A stretch of 64,000 nt of DNA from Gemmiger sp. An50 (GTDB lineage: Bacteria; Bacillota; Clostridia; Oscillospirales; Ruminococcaceae): contig NZ_NFID01000014.1 in assembly GCF_002161595.1 (NCBI RefSeq), forward strand, positions 1 to 64,000. Reading direction: 5' to 3'. The notes below the pieces were generated by a model. The model saw only the letters and a list, made by a program, of their open reading frames with translations, did not search any database and was not told the DNA's origin. Made by a program: the position numbers and the translations under genes. Each line of letters starts with the position of its first letter. The stretch's first letter is position 1. Shown in pieces: positions 14,651-23,347 of this stretch.

Positions 14651-16153
14651 ATGGCAGAAGTAAACACCAGCAACATTGGTTTTGAAAAACAAATTTGGGA
14701 CGCGGCCTGCGTGCTGCGGGGCAACATCGACGCCTCGGAATACAAATCTGTGGTTCTGGGCCTGATTTTCTTAAAATACATTTCCGACCGTTTCGAGGCC
14801 AAGTACAACGAACTGGTGGCCGAGGGGGACGGCTTTGAAGAAGATAAGGACGAATACACCGCCGAGAACATCTTCTTTGTGCCGGAGAACGCCCGCTGGA
14901 GCACCATTGCGGCAGCTGCCCACACCCCGGAGATCGGCACCGTCATCGACGAAGCCATGCGGTGCATCGAGAAGGAGAATAAGCGCCTCAAGGACATTCT
15001 GCCCAAGAACTTTGCCCGACCGGAACTGGACAAGCGCCGCCTGGGCGAAGTGGTGGACCTGTTCACCAATATTCAGATGGTGGAGCACGGCAACAGCAAG
15101 GACATTCTGGGCCGCACCTATGAATACTGCCTGTCCAAGTTTGCCGAGCAGGAGGGCAAGCTGGCCGGGGAGTTCTACACCCCCGCCTGTGTGGTGAAAA
15201 CGCTGGTGGAGATTTTGCAGCCCTACAATGGCCGGGTGTACGACCCCTGCTGCGGCAGCGGTGGAATGTTTGTGCAGTCGGCAAAGTTCATTGAGAACCA
15301 CGGCGGAAACATCAACAAGATTTCCGTCTTTGGGCAGGACTCCAACCCCACCACCTGGAAGATGGCCCAGATGAACCTTGCCATCCGGGGCATCGAGGCT
15401 GACCTGGGCAAGTTCAACGCCGACACCTTCTTCAACGACTGCCACCCCCAGCTGAAGGCGGATTTCATCATGGCGAACCCGCCCTTCAACCTGGCCAACT
15501 GGGGGCAGGACAAGCTGCTGGACGATGTGCGCTGGCAGTACGGCACGCCGCCCGCAGGCAACGCCAACTTTGCCTGGCTGCAGCATATGATTTGGCACCT
15601 GGCCCCGGGTGGCCGCATGGGTATGGTGCTGGCGAATGGCTCCCTGTCCTCCCAGAGCGGAGGCGAGGGCGACATTCGCAAAAACATCATCAACGCGGAT
15701 TTGGTGGACTGCATCGTGGCCATGCCCTCCCAACTGTTCTACACCACCCAGATTCCCGTTTCTCTGTGGTTTTTGGCCAGGAACAAAAAGCAGAAAGGCA
15801 AGACCCTGTTCATCGACGCCCGCAAGATGGGCACCATGGTCACCCGCAAGCTGCGTGAATTGACCGACGAGGACATTCAGAAGCTGGCGGACACCTACAA
15901 CGCCTTTGTGGGCGGCACGCTGGAGGAGGTCAAGGGCTTCTGCACCGTGGCCGACACCGAGGAGATTGCCAAACAGGACTACATCCTCACCCCCGGCCGG
16001 TATGTAGGCATCGAGGAGCAGGAGGAGGACGGCGAACCCTTCGAGGAAAAGATGGACCGGCTGACCAAGGAGCTGTCCGAGCTGTTCCGGAAGTCCCACG
16101 AGCTGGAGGCGCAGATCAAGGAGCGACTGGGGGCGATTGGGTATGAAGTGTAA
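14651..16153 (+). CDS. hsdM: Type I restriction-modification methyltransferase subunit HsdM
   Basis: A 500-residue N6-adenine methyltransferase, the M subunit of a type I restriction-modification complex (M2S for methylation, R2M2S for restriction). The N-terminal helical HsdM domain (FEKQIWDAACVLRGNIDASE) is followed by GEFYTPACVVKTLVEIL, the SAM-binding motif DPCCGSGGMF (about residues 198-207) and the catalytic NPPF (MANPPFNLANWG, about 275-286). Length is normal. RBS AGGAGGAACAC. Its stop overlaps the hsdS start by 11 bases, as expected for subunits made together. Confidence 0.96.
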   Translation: MAEVNTSNIGFEKQIWDAACVLRGNIDASEYKSVVLGLIFLKYISDRFEAKYNELVAEGDGFEEDKDEYTAENIFFVPENARWSTIAAAAHTPEIGTVIDEAMRCIEKENKRLKDILPKNFARPELDKRRLGEVVDLFTNIQMVEHGNSKDILGRTYEYCLSKFAEQEGKLAGEFYTPACVVKTLVEILQPYNGRVYDPCCGSGGMFVQSAKFIENHGGNINKISVFGQDSNPTTWKMAQMNLAIRGIEADLGKFNADTFFNDCHPQLKADFIMANPPFNLANWGQDKLLDDVRWQYGTPPAGNANFAWLQHMIWHLAPGGRMGMVLANGSLSSQSGGEGDIRKNIINADLVDCIVAMPSQLFYTTQIPVSLWFLARNKKQKGKTLFIDARKMGTMVTRKLRELTDEDIQKLADTYNAFVGGTLEEVKGFCTVADTEEIAKQDYILTPGRYVGIEEQEEDGEPFEEKMDRLTKELSELFRKSHELEAQIKERLGAIGYEV

Positions 16154-17303
16154 ACTGGCTGATATTGCGGAGTTCAACCCGAAAGAATCGCTAAAAAAAG
16201 GGACAGTTGCAAAAAAAGTAGCAATGGACCAACTGCAACCTTTTTGCCGTGACATTCTAAGCTACACGTTAGAGCCGTTCAACGGTGGAACAAAATTCCG
16301 TAATGGGGATACTATTATGGCGAGAATTACACCTTGTTTGGAGAACGGAAAAACAGCGAAGGTCGCGATTTTGGATGACAGAGAAACCGGATTTGGTTCC
16401 ACAGAGTATATCGTTTTCCGTGCTAAGGCAGGAATTTCTGATGAAGATTATTTGTATTATCTGATATGCAGCCCGCTTGTTCGTGATGCAGCAATCAAGT
16501 CTATGGTGGGTTCCTCTGGGAGACAACGTGTACAAATAGATGTTGTGCAAAACTTAGAAATTGATTTACCATCTATAACAGAACAAAGAAAGATTGGAGC
16601 CCTATTGCGCTTTCTTGACGATAAATGTCAATTGAACAACAAGATAAACGATAATTTATATGAGATGGTCAACGCCTACTACACATCGCTTTTCAAGGAA
16701 AATGATTGCGAAATGACTACCGTTGGCAACTATGCTGAACGCATATACAGCGGAGGGACCCCCATGACATCAAATGCAGCTTATTGGAATGGCACATTTG
16801 GATGGTTTTCGTCCGGCGAAACACGGAATCGTTTTGTGATCTCGACAGAGAAGACCATTACGCAAGCAGGCATTGACAATTCATCTACCAAACTGGCTAC
16901 AAAATACGATATTGTTATGGCATCTGCCGGTCAAGGTTTCACGAGAGGACAGACCTCCATGCTCTTAATTGATACCTATGTCAATCAATCCGTAATCGTC
17001 ATTAAATCTGAGAGGAAAATTTTGCCGTATTTGTTTTGGAATCTGGCCAACAGATACGACGAACTTCGTGCAATCTCAGATTCAAGTAGTATTCGAGGCA
17101 GCTTAACAACGAAGATGATTGCCGCGTTTGAAATCCCGCTCGCAAATGAGCAATCACTTCAAGCATTTGCTGATTTTGCTTGGTCTGTTATACCTCAAAT
17201 CGAGAATAACCTTCTTGAAAATGAGCGTTTGACTGCACTGAGAGATTCGCTGTTACCAAAGCTGATGAGCGGCGAGATCGATGTCTCCGGCATCCAACTC
17301 TAA
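16143..17303 (+). CDS. hsdS: Type I restriction specificity subunit HsdS (expressed copy)
   Basis: A 386-residue DNA-recognition subunit with two target recognition domains (TRDs), each followed by a conserved helical region. TRD1 spans about residues 1-140, conserved region 1 includes TEQRKIGALLRFLDDKCQLNNKINDNL (about 141-172), TRD2 runs about 185-350, and the end reads LTALRDSLLPKLMSGEIDVSGIQL. The frame starts inside the hsdM end. A recombination site (TAAACGATAATTTA, 16645-16658) lies exactly at the INDNL codons between the TRDs, and an inverted copy lies just after the stop. This marks the TRD2 segment as swappable. Two silent half genes downstream provide alternatives. Confidence 0.93.
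   Translation: MKCKLADIAEFNPKESLKKGTVAKKVAMDQLQPFCRDILSYTLEPFNGGTKFRNGDTIMARITPCLENGKTAKVAILDDRETGFGSTEYIVFRAKAGISDEDYLYYLICSPLVRDAAIKSMVGSSGRQRVQIDVVQNLEIDLPSITEQRKIGALLRFLDDKCQLNNKINDNLYEMVNAYYTSLFKENDCEMTTVGNYAERIYSGGTPMTSNAAYWNGTFGWFSSGETRNRFVISTEKTITQAGIDNSSTKLATKYDIVMASAGQGFTRGQTSMLLIDTYVNQSVIVIKSERKILPYLFWNLANRYDELRAISDSSSIRGSLTTKMIAAFEIPLANEQSLQAFADFAWSVIPQIENNLLENERLTALRDSLLPKLMSGEIDVSGIQL
16645..16658 (+). repeat. hsdS inversion site 1 (in the central conserved region)
   Basis: TAAACGATAATTTA, plus orientation, encoding INDNL in hsdS. It matches sites 2, 3 and 4 at 17309, 18979 and 19625. Confidence 0.8.
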
Positions 17304-17308
17304 GCCGC

Positions 17309-17321
17309 TAAATTATCGTTT
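17309..17321 (-). repeat. hsdS inversion site 2 (after hsdS stop)
   Basis: AAACGATAATTTA on the minus strand (13 of the 14 core bases). Read leftward it continues GCGGCTTAGAGTTGGATG, the same arrangement as site 3 read rightward, including the reversed hsdS end. Confidence 0.78.
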
Positions 17322-17410
17322 GTCGCCCTATTAACTCTCATCAGTGGCGAGAGTCACTTCAAAGGAACTGCCACTGTTCATCGTTCTCTTAAATACAAAG
17401 GAGAACGACG

Positions 17411-18394
17411 ATGAAAGAACAACTTATCCAAGAGATACAGCGTAAAATGCTGCCGTATCTCAACAATGAACAACTGTTACAGTTAGGCAGCGCTTTGGCT
17501 GAGGCTTTGCAAGGTGTGAGTATCAGCCAAGAAGGAACTGATGCCAAGCAGGATGAACAAGATGCAGTTGATGCTTTTATTTCTGCCAAGCGCATTGAGG
17601 GCTGCTCCGAGAAGACCTTGAAGTATTACCGAAAGACGATTGAATCCATGCTGTCTGCCATCGCTAAGAAGGCCAGTCAGATAACAACGGATGATCTTCG
17701 CAAGTACCTGACCACCTACCAGACGCAACGCAGATCCAGCAAGGTAACGATTGATAACATCCGGCGCATACTGTCCAGCTTCTTCTCATGGCTCGAAGAC
17801 GAAGACTTCATCTTGAAAAGTCCGGTACGCCGGATTCACAAGGTAAAGACGGCAAAGGTGGTCAAAGACACCTACACGGACGAGGCATTAGAGCTGATGC
17901 GGGATAGCTGCGCGACCACAAGGGATTTAGCAATTATTGATCTGCTCGCTTCCTCCGGGATGCGTGTTGGAGAGATGGTCATGCTAAACCGAGAGGACAT
18001 CGACTTCAACGAGCGGGAATGTGTTGTAATCGGTAAGGGCAACAAGGAGCGCCTTGTCTACTTCGATGCAAGGACAAAAATCCATTTGCAGAACTACCTC
18101 AGCGAGCGCACGGATGCGAACCCGGCACTGTTCGTCTCGCTGAAAGCTCCACACGACCGGCTGATGATCGGCGGTGTGGAGACACGGCTTCGGGAGCTGG
18201 GAAAACGCTTGAGTTTGCCCAAAGTACACCCACACAAATTCCGGCGAACGCTGGCGACCTCAGCCATAGACAAGGGAATGCCCATAGAACAAGTCCAGCA
18301 GCTCTTAGGGCATCAAAAGATCGATACGACCATGCACTACGCAATGGTGAAGCAACAAAATGTGAAGCTGGCACACAGAAAGTACATCGGATGA
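17411..18394 (+). CDS. Tyrosine recombinase of the hsdS shufflon
   Basis: A 327-residue XerC/D-like recombinase located between the expressed hsdS and the silent half genes. The catalytic set is complete: SSGMRVGEMVML (Arg), GKGNKERLVYF (Lys region), HPHKFRRTLATSAI (His, Arg), LLGHQKIDTTMHYAMV (His, Tyr). A SAM-like N-terminal core-binding domain precedes it. RBS AAAGGAGAACGACG. Recombinases in this position invert or exchange hsdS parts in several phase-variable type I systems; here four matching short sites surround it. It is distinct from the integrase at 12592 in sequence and length. Confidence 0.88.
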   Translation: MKEQLIQEIQRKMLPYLNNEQLLQLGSALAEALQGVSISQEGTDAKQDEQDAVDAFISAKRIEGCSEKTLKYYRKTIESMLSAIAKKASQITTDDLRKYLTTYQTQRRSSKVTIDNIRRILSSFFSWLEDEDFILKSPVRRIHKVKTAKVVKDTYTDEALELMRDSCATTRDLAIIDLLASSGMRVGEMVMLNREDIDFNERECVVIGKGNKERLVYFDARTKIHLQNYLSERTDANPALFVSLKAPHDRLMIGGVETRLRELGKRLSLPKVHPHKFRRTLATSAIDKGMPIEQVQQLLGHQKIDTTMHYAMVKQQNVKLAHRKYIG

Positions 18395-18410
18395 TAGGAT
18401 GGTGACAGTT

Positions 18411-19001
18411 ATGCTTGAATGGAAATACGGCACTCTTCCCACTTCATGGGAACTTTCAACCATAGGAGATTATTCAAATACTATAACTGATTATGTTGCC
18501 AATGGTAGTTTCGCTTCTCTGGCTCAGAATGTTCAATACAAAGAAGAACCTGATGTTGCAGTTTTAATTCGATTAGTTGATTATAATAATAACTTCAAGG
18601 GTGACTTTGTTTATATTGATGAACACGCCTATGAGTTTTTGAGCAAAAGTAAACTTTATGGTGGAGAAATAATCATTTCCAATGTTGGAGCAAATGTTGG
18701 CACAGTATTTAGATGTCCGACACTTACGCTCAAAATGAGCCTTGCTCCCAATTCTATCATGTTGAGAACAAAAGGAATTGATGATTTCTATTATTACTGG
18801 TTCAAAAGCCCTGTTGGGCAACACGCGATAGCTTCTATTGTAACTGGTAGCGCGCAACCCAAATTCAACAAAACAACATTCAAAAAAATTGTGGTTCCAG
18901 TCCCGCCCATTGAAACCCAGAGAAAAATAGCATTGTGTCTAAAGACCATTGACGAGAAGATAGAATGTAATAAGAGTATAAACGATAATTTAGCGGCTTA
19001 A
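18411..19001 (+). CDS. Silent/truncated hsdS 5' half (alternative TRD1)
   Basis: A 196-residue frame encoding one TRD and the following conserved region, ending in ETQRKIALCLKTIDEKIECNKSINDNLAA then stop. The INDNL codons coincide with inversion site 3 (18979-18992), and the stop codon arises from the repeat flank. Inversion of 18979-19638 would join it in frame with the neighbouring reversed TRD2 half, giving a full-length specificity subunit. As it stands it is a half S protein; half S subunits can sometimes dimerise, so low activity is possible. Start chosen at the ATG with AGGATGG eight bases upstream. Confidence 0.78.
   Translation: MLEWKYGTLPTSWELSTIGDYSNTITDYVANGSFASLAQNVQYKEEPDVAVLIRLVDYNNNFKGDFVYIDEHAYEFLSKSKLYGGEIIISNVGANVGTVFRCPTLTLKMSLAPNSIMLRTKGIDDFYYYWFKSPVGQHAIASIVTGSAQPKFNKTTFKKIVVPVPPIETQRKIALCLKTIDEKIECNKSINDNLAA
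18979..18992 (+). repeat. hsdS inversion site 3
   Basis: TAAACGATAATTTA, plus orientation, in the same reading register as site 1 (encodes INDNL) at the end of the truncated hsdS half. Confidence 0.8.
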
Positions 19002-19579
19002 AGCTGGATGTTAGAGACATCAAGTTCACCGGACATAAGTTTGGGAAGTAGTGTGTCTCTCAGTGCAGTTAAGGATTTGTTTGTTTCCTCGTTTGTCCGC
19101 AGGAGTGCAAACAAAGGTTCAATCTGGCTATTGTAATCCGTCAGCAGTTTTGGGGGAGGAATTACTACTTGAATAGAGCGCAAGTTGGTTTGACTTATCT
19201 TCGGCTGGACAGCTCCGGTAACAATAGCCTTTACCGGCGTTTGCTTAAAGAGCATATATAAACTCTCGACATTGAAGCCGAGCTTACCAGTGAGAATATG
19301 AGCATGGTTATTTACCCAAAACTGCCCCCATACATATTGCAGGATTGGATAGCCAGCTTCGTCAACCACGGTACCATCCTCTCCGAGCAGGAGATACTTG
19401 CCATCAAAAATGTAATCATCTACATAATCCATGAGAGCTGCTGCTCCATAATAGGGATATGTTTTCTTCTCCATTTTTGCTCTTTCAGCACCAGAGAGAG
19501 GAATCCGTTTAGAATCGTGTATTTCGATGATTTCGCCAACTGAGCCAATGCGCCAACCATCAGGCAATTCATCACCCAC
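18998..19579 (-). CDS. Silent inverted hsdS 3' half (alternative TRD2)
   Basis: This leftward frame encodes a TRD and a C-terminal conserved end (KSLTALRDTLLPKLMSGELDVSNIQL) nearly the same as that of the expressed hsdS end. Only a GTG could start it; the coding sense in fact continues upstream as LNDNLQQQAQALYKHYFPYS to site 4 near 19638, where a TAG closes it. It therefore is not an independent gene but a storage copy. Recombination between sites 1 and 4, or 3 and 4, would place it in frame after either TRD1. It overlaps the plus-strand half by four bases at the stop codons. Confidence 0.78.
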   Translation of the reverse strand: MGDELPDGWRIGSVGEIIEIHDSKRIPLSGAERAKMEKKTYPYYGAAALMDYVDDYIFDGKYLLLGEDGTVVDEAGYPILQYVWGQFWVNNHAHILTGKLGFNVESLYMLFKQTPVKAIVTGAVQPKISQTNLRSIQVVIPPPKLLTDYNSQIEPLFALLRTNEETNKSLTALRDTLLPKLMSGELDVSNIQL

Positions 19580-19624
19580 ACTATATGGGAAATAATGTTT
19601 ATATAATGCCTGCGCTTGCTGCTG

Positions 19625-19638
19625 TAAATTATCGTTTA
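19625..19638 (-). repeat. hsdS inversion site 4
   Basis: TAAACGATAATTTA on the minus strand, in the same codon register as sites 1 and 3, at the open 5' end of the silent TRD2 copy. Confidence 0.8.
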
Positions 19639-19659
19639 ACCCTGACTAAAGGAGAAAAA

Positions 19660-20208
19660 ATGCCTAATCACGTTAATGTGCGAGTGAAATTTACAAGGGC
19701 ACTGGCTAAATTATACCTTGAAGATTATTCATTGATTAAAAGGAAGTGTAGCGAACGTTCCATCGTTTTTAGACTTGGGCTTTATCTGGCGAATGACTTG
19801 GCTGAATCTGGACTTACCGTTGACTGTGAGTACAACAGGAATGGTGAGAAACCCAAAAGTTTAATGAATAAGCACTTTACCTATCCTGACATTATAGTTC
19901 ATAGTCGGGGTGACAATGAAAACAACTGTCTAGTTGTGGAAGTAAAAACCCCCAACGATACGAACCTGGACCATTTTCGAAAGGATAGAGAAAAACTTAT
20001 TGGATTTACTCTGGAAACTTCTTACAGATATAAACAGGGCATACATGTCTATATCGCAGCAACTACTTGCAGCTTGGTTTGGTATAAAGACGGAGAGATT
20101 CAAAAATGCTCCCGATATACTGTTGATTCGAATACCCATACGCTTTCGGAAACCGAACGCAGCGATAATGCGTTTGATGTATGGTACACAAGATATTCTA
20201 CGAGGTGA
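19660..20208 (+). CDS. Small PD-(D/E)XK-like protein in the hsd locus
   Basis: A 182-residue protein with the segment YPDIIVHSRGDNENNCLVVEVKTPND (about residues 75-100): a PD followed by E-x-K, the core of the PD-(D/E)XK nuclease fold, as in the N-terminal domain of HsdR. Conserved helices flank it, and no helicase part is present. Start at the ATG after AAAGGAGAAAAA; an upstream ATG at 19585 would run through inversion site 4. It lies between the shufflon and hsdR, six bases before hsdR, so it is translated with hsdR. It might be an accessory nuclease or a modifier of the type I complex; this is inference from the motif and position. Confidence 0.65.
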   Translation: MPNHVNVRVKFTRALAKLYLEDYSLIKRKCSERSIVFRLGLYLANDLAESGLTVDCEYNRNGEKPKSLMNKHFTYPDIIVHSRGDNENNCLVVEVKTPNDTNLDHFRKDREKLIGFTLETSYRYKQGIHVYIAATTCSLVWYKDGEIQKCSRYTVDSNTHTLSETERSDNAFDVWYTRYSTR

Positions 20209-20214
20209 CCCACC

Positions 20215-23200
20215 ATGCCCTTCACCGAATCCAACTATGAAAACGCCGTGTTGCAGTTGTTCACCGAAAGCCTGGGCTATTCCCATGTCTACGGCCCGGA
20301 CATCGAGCGGGACTATCATTCTCCCCTCTATGAGGACGAACTGCTGCCTGCGCTCCAGGCCATCAACCCTGGTCTGCCCCAAGCGGCGCTGGACGATGCG
20401 ATCTACAAGCTGAAAAACTTTGAGTCCGGTTCGCTGTTGCAGAAAAACATGGTCTTCACCGATTATCTGCAAAACGGCGTGCCGGTCAAGTTCGTGGTGA
20501 AGGGCGAGGAACGCTCCGGGCTGGTCTATCTGGTGGATTATCAGCACCCGGAGAACAACCGATTTACCGTCATCAACCAGTGGACCGTGATTGAAAACAG
20601 CGAAAAGCGCCCCGATGTGGTGTTGTTCATCAACGGTCTACCGCTGGTTGTAATGGAGTTGAAATCCCCCTCCCGTGAGGAGACCGATGCCTCCGCCGCT
20701 TATCGCCAGCTGCGGAACTATATGCACGAGATCCCGGGCCTGTTCATCTACAATCAGGTCTGCGTAATGAGCGACCTTTTCACCTCCAAAGCAGGCACCA
20801 TCACCTCCGGCGAGGACCGCTTCATGGAGTGGAAAACCAAGGATGGCAGCTACGAGAACACCCAGGCTGCCCAGTTTGACACCTTCTTTGAGGGCATCTT
20901 TGAAAAGCAGCGGTTTCTGGATATTCTCCAGAACTTTGTCTGCTTCAATGTGGATGGAGCCAACACCTTCAAGATTCTGGCGGGCTATCACCAGTATTTC
21001 GCGGTCAAAAAGGCCGTGGAATCCACCAAGCACGCCACCGTTACCGACGGCAAGGGCGGCGTATTCTGGCACACGCAGGGCAGCGGCAAGTCGCTGTCCA
21101 TGGTCTTCTATGCCCACTATCTGCAAAAGGCGTTGGAAAGCCCCACCATCGTGGTGATAACTGACCGGAACGACCTGGACAACCAGCTGTACGGCCAGTT
21201 CTCCCGCTGTAAGGATTTCCTGCGCCAGACACCCCAGCAGGCCGAGAGCCGCCAGAATTTGCAGGAGCTGTTGGCAAACCGGCAGGCGAACGGCATCATC
21301 TTTACTACCATGCAGAAGTTCGAGGAGACCGGCGAGGCGCTGTCCCAGCGGCGGAACATCGTGGTCATGGCGGACGAGGCCCACCGGGGACAGTACGGCC
21401 TGACCGAGAGAATCGTCACCCGTCAGAATGAGAAGGGCGAGCTGGAAGTGAAAACCTCCATCGGCACCGCCCGCATCATCCGGGACAGCCTGCCCAATGC
21501 TACATACATCGGTTTCACCGGTACGCCCATTTCCTCCAAGGACCGAAGCACCCGCGAGGTGTTCGGTGATTACATCGACATTTACGACATGACCCAGGCT
21601 GTGGAGGACGGCGCCACCCGCCCGGTCTACTACGAGAGCCGGGTCATCCACCTGAAGCTGGACGAAAACACCCTGCGTCTCATTGACGCGGAGTATGACC
21701 TGATGGCTCAGAACGCCGACTCGGTTGTCATTGAAAAGAGCAAAAAGCAGCTGGGCCAGATGGAGGCCATTTTGGGCAATGACCAGACCATTGCCTCTCT
21801 GGTGGATGACATTCTGGATCACTACGAGAACTACCGCGCCAACCTGCTCACCGGCAAGGCCATGATTGTGGCCTACTCCCGCCCCATCGCCATGAAGATT
21901 TACAAGCGCATTCTCAAGCTGCGCCCGGACTGGACAGAAAAAGTAGGCGTGGTGATGACTCAGGGCAACAACGACCCCGAGGAATGGCGGGAGGTCATCG
22001 GCAACAAGGCCCACAAGGAAGACCTTGCCCGCAAGTTCAAGGATAACAATTCTCCGTTGAAAATCGCCATTGTGGTGGATATGTGGCTCACCGGCTTTGA
22101 TGTGCCGTCCCTCGCCACCATGTATGTGTACAAGCCCATGGCCGGGCACAACCTGATGCAGGCCATCGCACGGGTAAACCGGGTATTCCGGGACAAAGAA
22201 GGCGGTCTGGTGGTGGACTATGTGGGCATTGCCGCCGCCCTGAAACAGGCCATGAACGACTACACCGTGCGGGATAAAAAGAACTACGGCGACCCGGACG
22301 TGAGCAAAGCAGCCTATCCCAAGTTCCTGGAGAAGCTGGAGGTTTGCCGGGATCTGTTCCACGGCTTTGACTACATCCGCTTTTTGACCGGCGACGACCT
22401 GGAAAAAGCCCGGATGATTAGCGGCGGCGTCAACTTTCTGCTGGGCAAATCGGTGCAGCAGCACGACCTGCCCGAAAAGGACAGAACCCAGAGCGTCTAT
22501 ATTAAAGAGGCTCTGCTGCTGAAACAGGCGCTCACCCTGTGCAGCAGCCTGGTGGACGAAAAGACCCGCTTTGAAGCGGCCTACTTTGAGGCAGTGCGGA
22601 CGATGCTTGTCCGCCTGGCCACCGGCGGAACAGGGAAGAAGTTTACTCTGCCCGAAGTCAACCAGAAAATCAACGAGCTGCTGAAACACAGCATCCAGAG
22701 CGAAGGGGTCATCAATCTGTTTTCGGACGTGGGTACCGAGTTCTCTCTGTTCGATCCCAAGTTCTTGGAAGAGATTTCCCGCATGAAAGAAAAGAACCTG
22801 GCCGTGGAGCTGCTGAAAAAGCTGATTGCGGAGCAGGTGTCCCTCTACCGGCGAACCAACGTGGTGAAGTCGGAAAAGTTCTCTGAAATCATCCAGAGTG
22901 CCATGCACCGGTATCTCAACGGAATGCTGACCAACGAACAGGTCATCGAAGAGCTGCTGAAGCTGGCAAAGGATATTGCTGCTGCCAACGCCGAAGGCCA
23001 AAAGCTGGGGCTGAACCAGGAAGAGCTGGCCTTCTACGATGCGCTGACCAAACCCCAGGCCATCAAGGACTTCTACGAAAACGACGAGCTGATTGCCATC
23101 ACCAAGGAGCTGACCGATGCCCTGCGCAAAAACCGCACCATCGACTGGCAGAAAAAAGAAAGCGCCCGCGCCGGCATGCGTCGCCTGGTCAAGCGCCTTC

Positions 23201-23289
23201 TGAAAAAGCACAAGTATCCGCCCGAGGGCATGGAGGACGCCGTGCAGACGGTCATGAGCCAGTGCGAGATGTGGACGGATAATGCATAG
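20215..23289 (+). CDS. hsdR: Type I restriction endonuclease subunit HsdR
   Basis: A 1,024-residue motor-nuclease subunit. The N-terminal nuclease domain shows the LPLVVMELKSPS motif (ExK, about residues 143-154) with an upstream PDVVLF. The SF2 translocase follows: Walker A TQGSGKSLSM (about 286-295), ADEAHRGQYG (DEAH-type box), GFTGTPISSKDRST, and the later motif AIARVNRVFRDKEGG. A C-terminal helical domain contacts HsdM. Length is normal. RBS GAGGTGACCCACC. It is the last hsd gene; the frame is intact, so the system should be able to restrict as well as methylate. Confidence 0.95.
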   Translation: MPFTESNYENAVLQLFTESLGYSHVYGPDIERDYHSPLYEDELLPALQAINPGLPQAALDDAIYKLKNFESGSLLQKNMVFTDYLQNGVPVKFVVKGEERSGLVYLVDYQHPENNRFTVINQWTVIENSEKRPDVVLFINGLPLVVMELKSPSREETDASAAYRQLRNYMHEIPGLFIYNQVCVMSDLFTSKAGTITSGEDRFMEWKTKDGSYENTQAAQFDTFFEGIFEKQRFLDILQNFVCFNVDGANTFKILAGYHQYFAVKKAVESTKHATVTDGKGGVFWHTQGSGKSLSMVFYAHYLQKALESPTIVVITDRNDLDNQLYGQFSRCKDFLRQTPQQAESRQNLQELLANRQANGIIFTTMQKFEETGEALSQRRNIVVMADEAHRGQYGLTERIVTRQNEKGELEVKTSIGTARIIRDSLPNATYIGFTGTPISSKDRSTREVFGDYIDIYDMTQAVEDGATRPVYYESRVIHLKLDENTLRLIDAEYDLMAQNADSVVIEKSKKQLGQMEAILGNDQTIASLVDDILDHYENYRANLLTGKAMIVAYSRPIAMKIYKRILKLRPDWTEKVGVVMTQGNNDPEEWREVIGNKAHKEDLARKFKDNNSPLKIAIVVDMWLTGFDVPSLATMYVYKPMAGHNLMQAIARVNRVFRDKEGGLVVDYVGIAAALKQAMNDYTVRDKKNYGDPDVSKAAYPKFLEKLEVCRDLFHGFDYIRFLTGDDLEKARMISGGVNFLLGKSVQQHDLPEKDRTQSVYIKEALLLKQALTLCSSLVDEKTRFEAAYFEAVRTMLVRLATGGTGKKFTLPEVNQKINELLKHSIQSEGVINLFSDVGTEFSLFDPKFLEEISRMKEKNLAVELLKKLIAEQVSLYRRTNVVKSEKFSEIIQSAMHRYLNGMLTNEQVIEELLKLAKDIAAANAEGQKLGLNQEELAFYDALTKPQAIKDFYENDELIAITKELTDALRKNRTIDWQKKESARAGMRRLVKRLLKKHKYPPEGMEDAVQTVMSQCEMWTDNA

Positions 23290-23347
23290 CACATGAGTGA
23301 ATCAAGATGTTGCATGATGAGTCGCGATAGAGAGATCGGTGAAAACT

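Noticed and set aside
16143-19638. Insertion-sequence explanation for the duplicated hsdS parts
   Set aside because: No transposase, terminal repeats or target duplications; the recombinase and sites explain the arrangement better.
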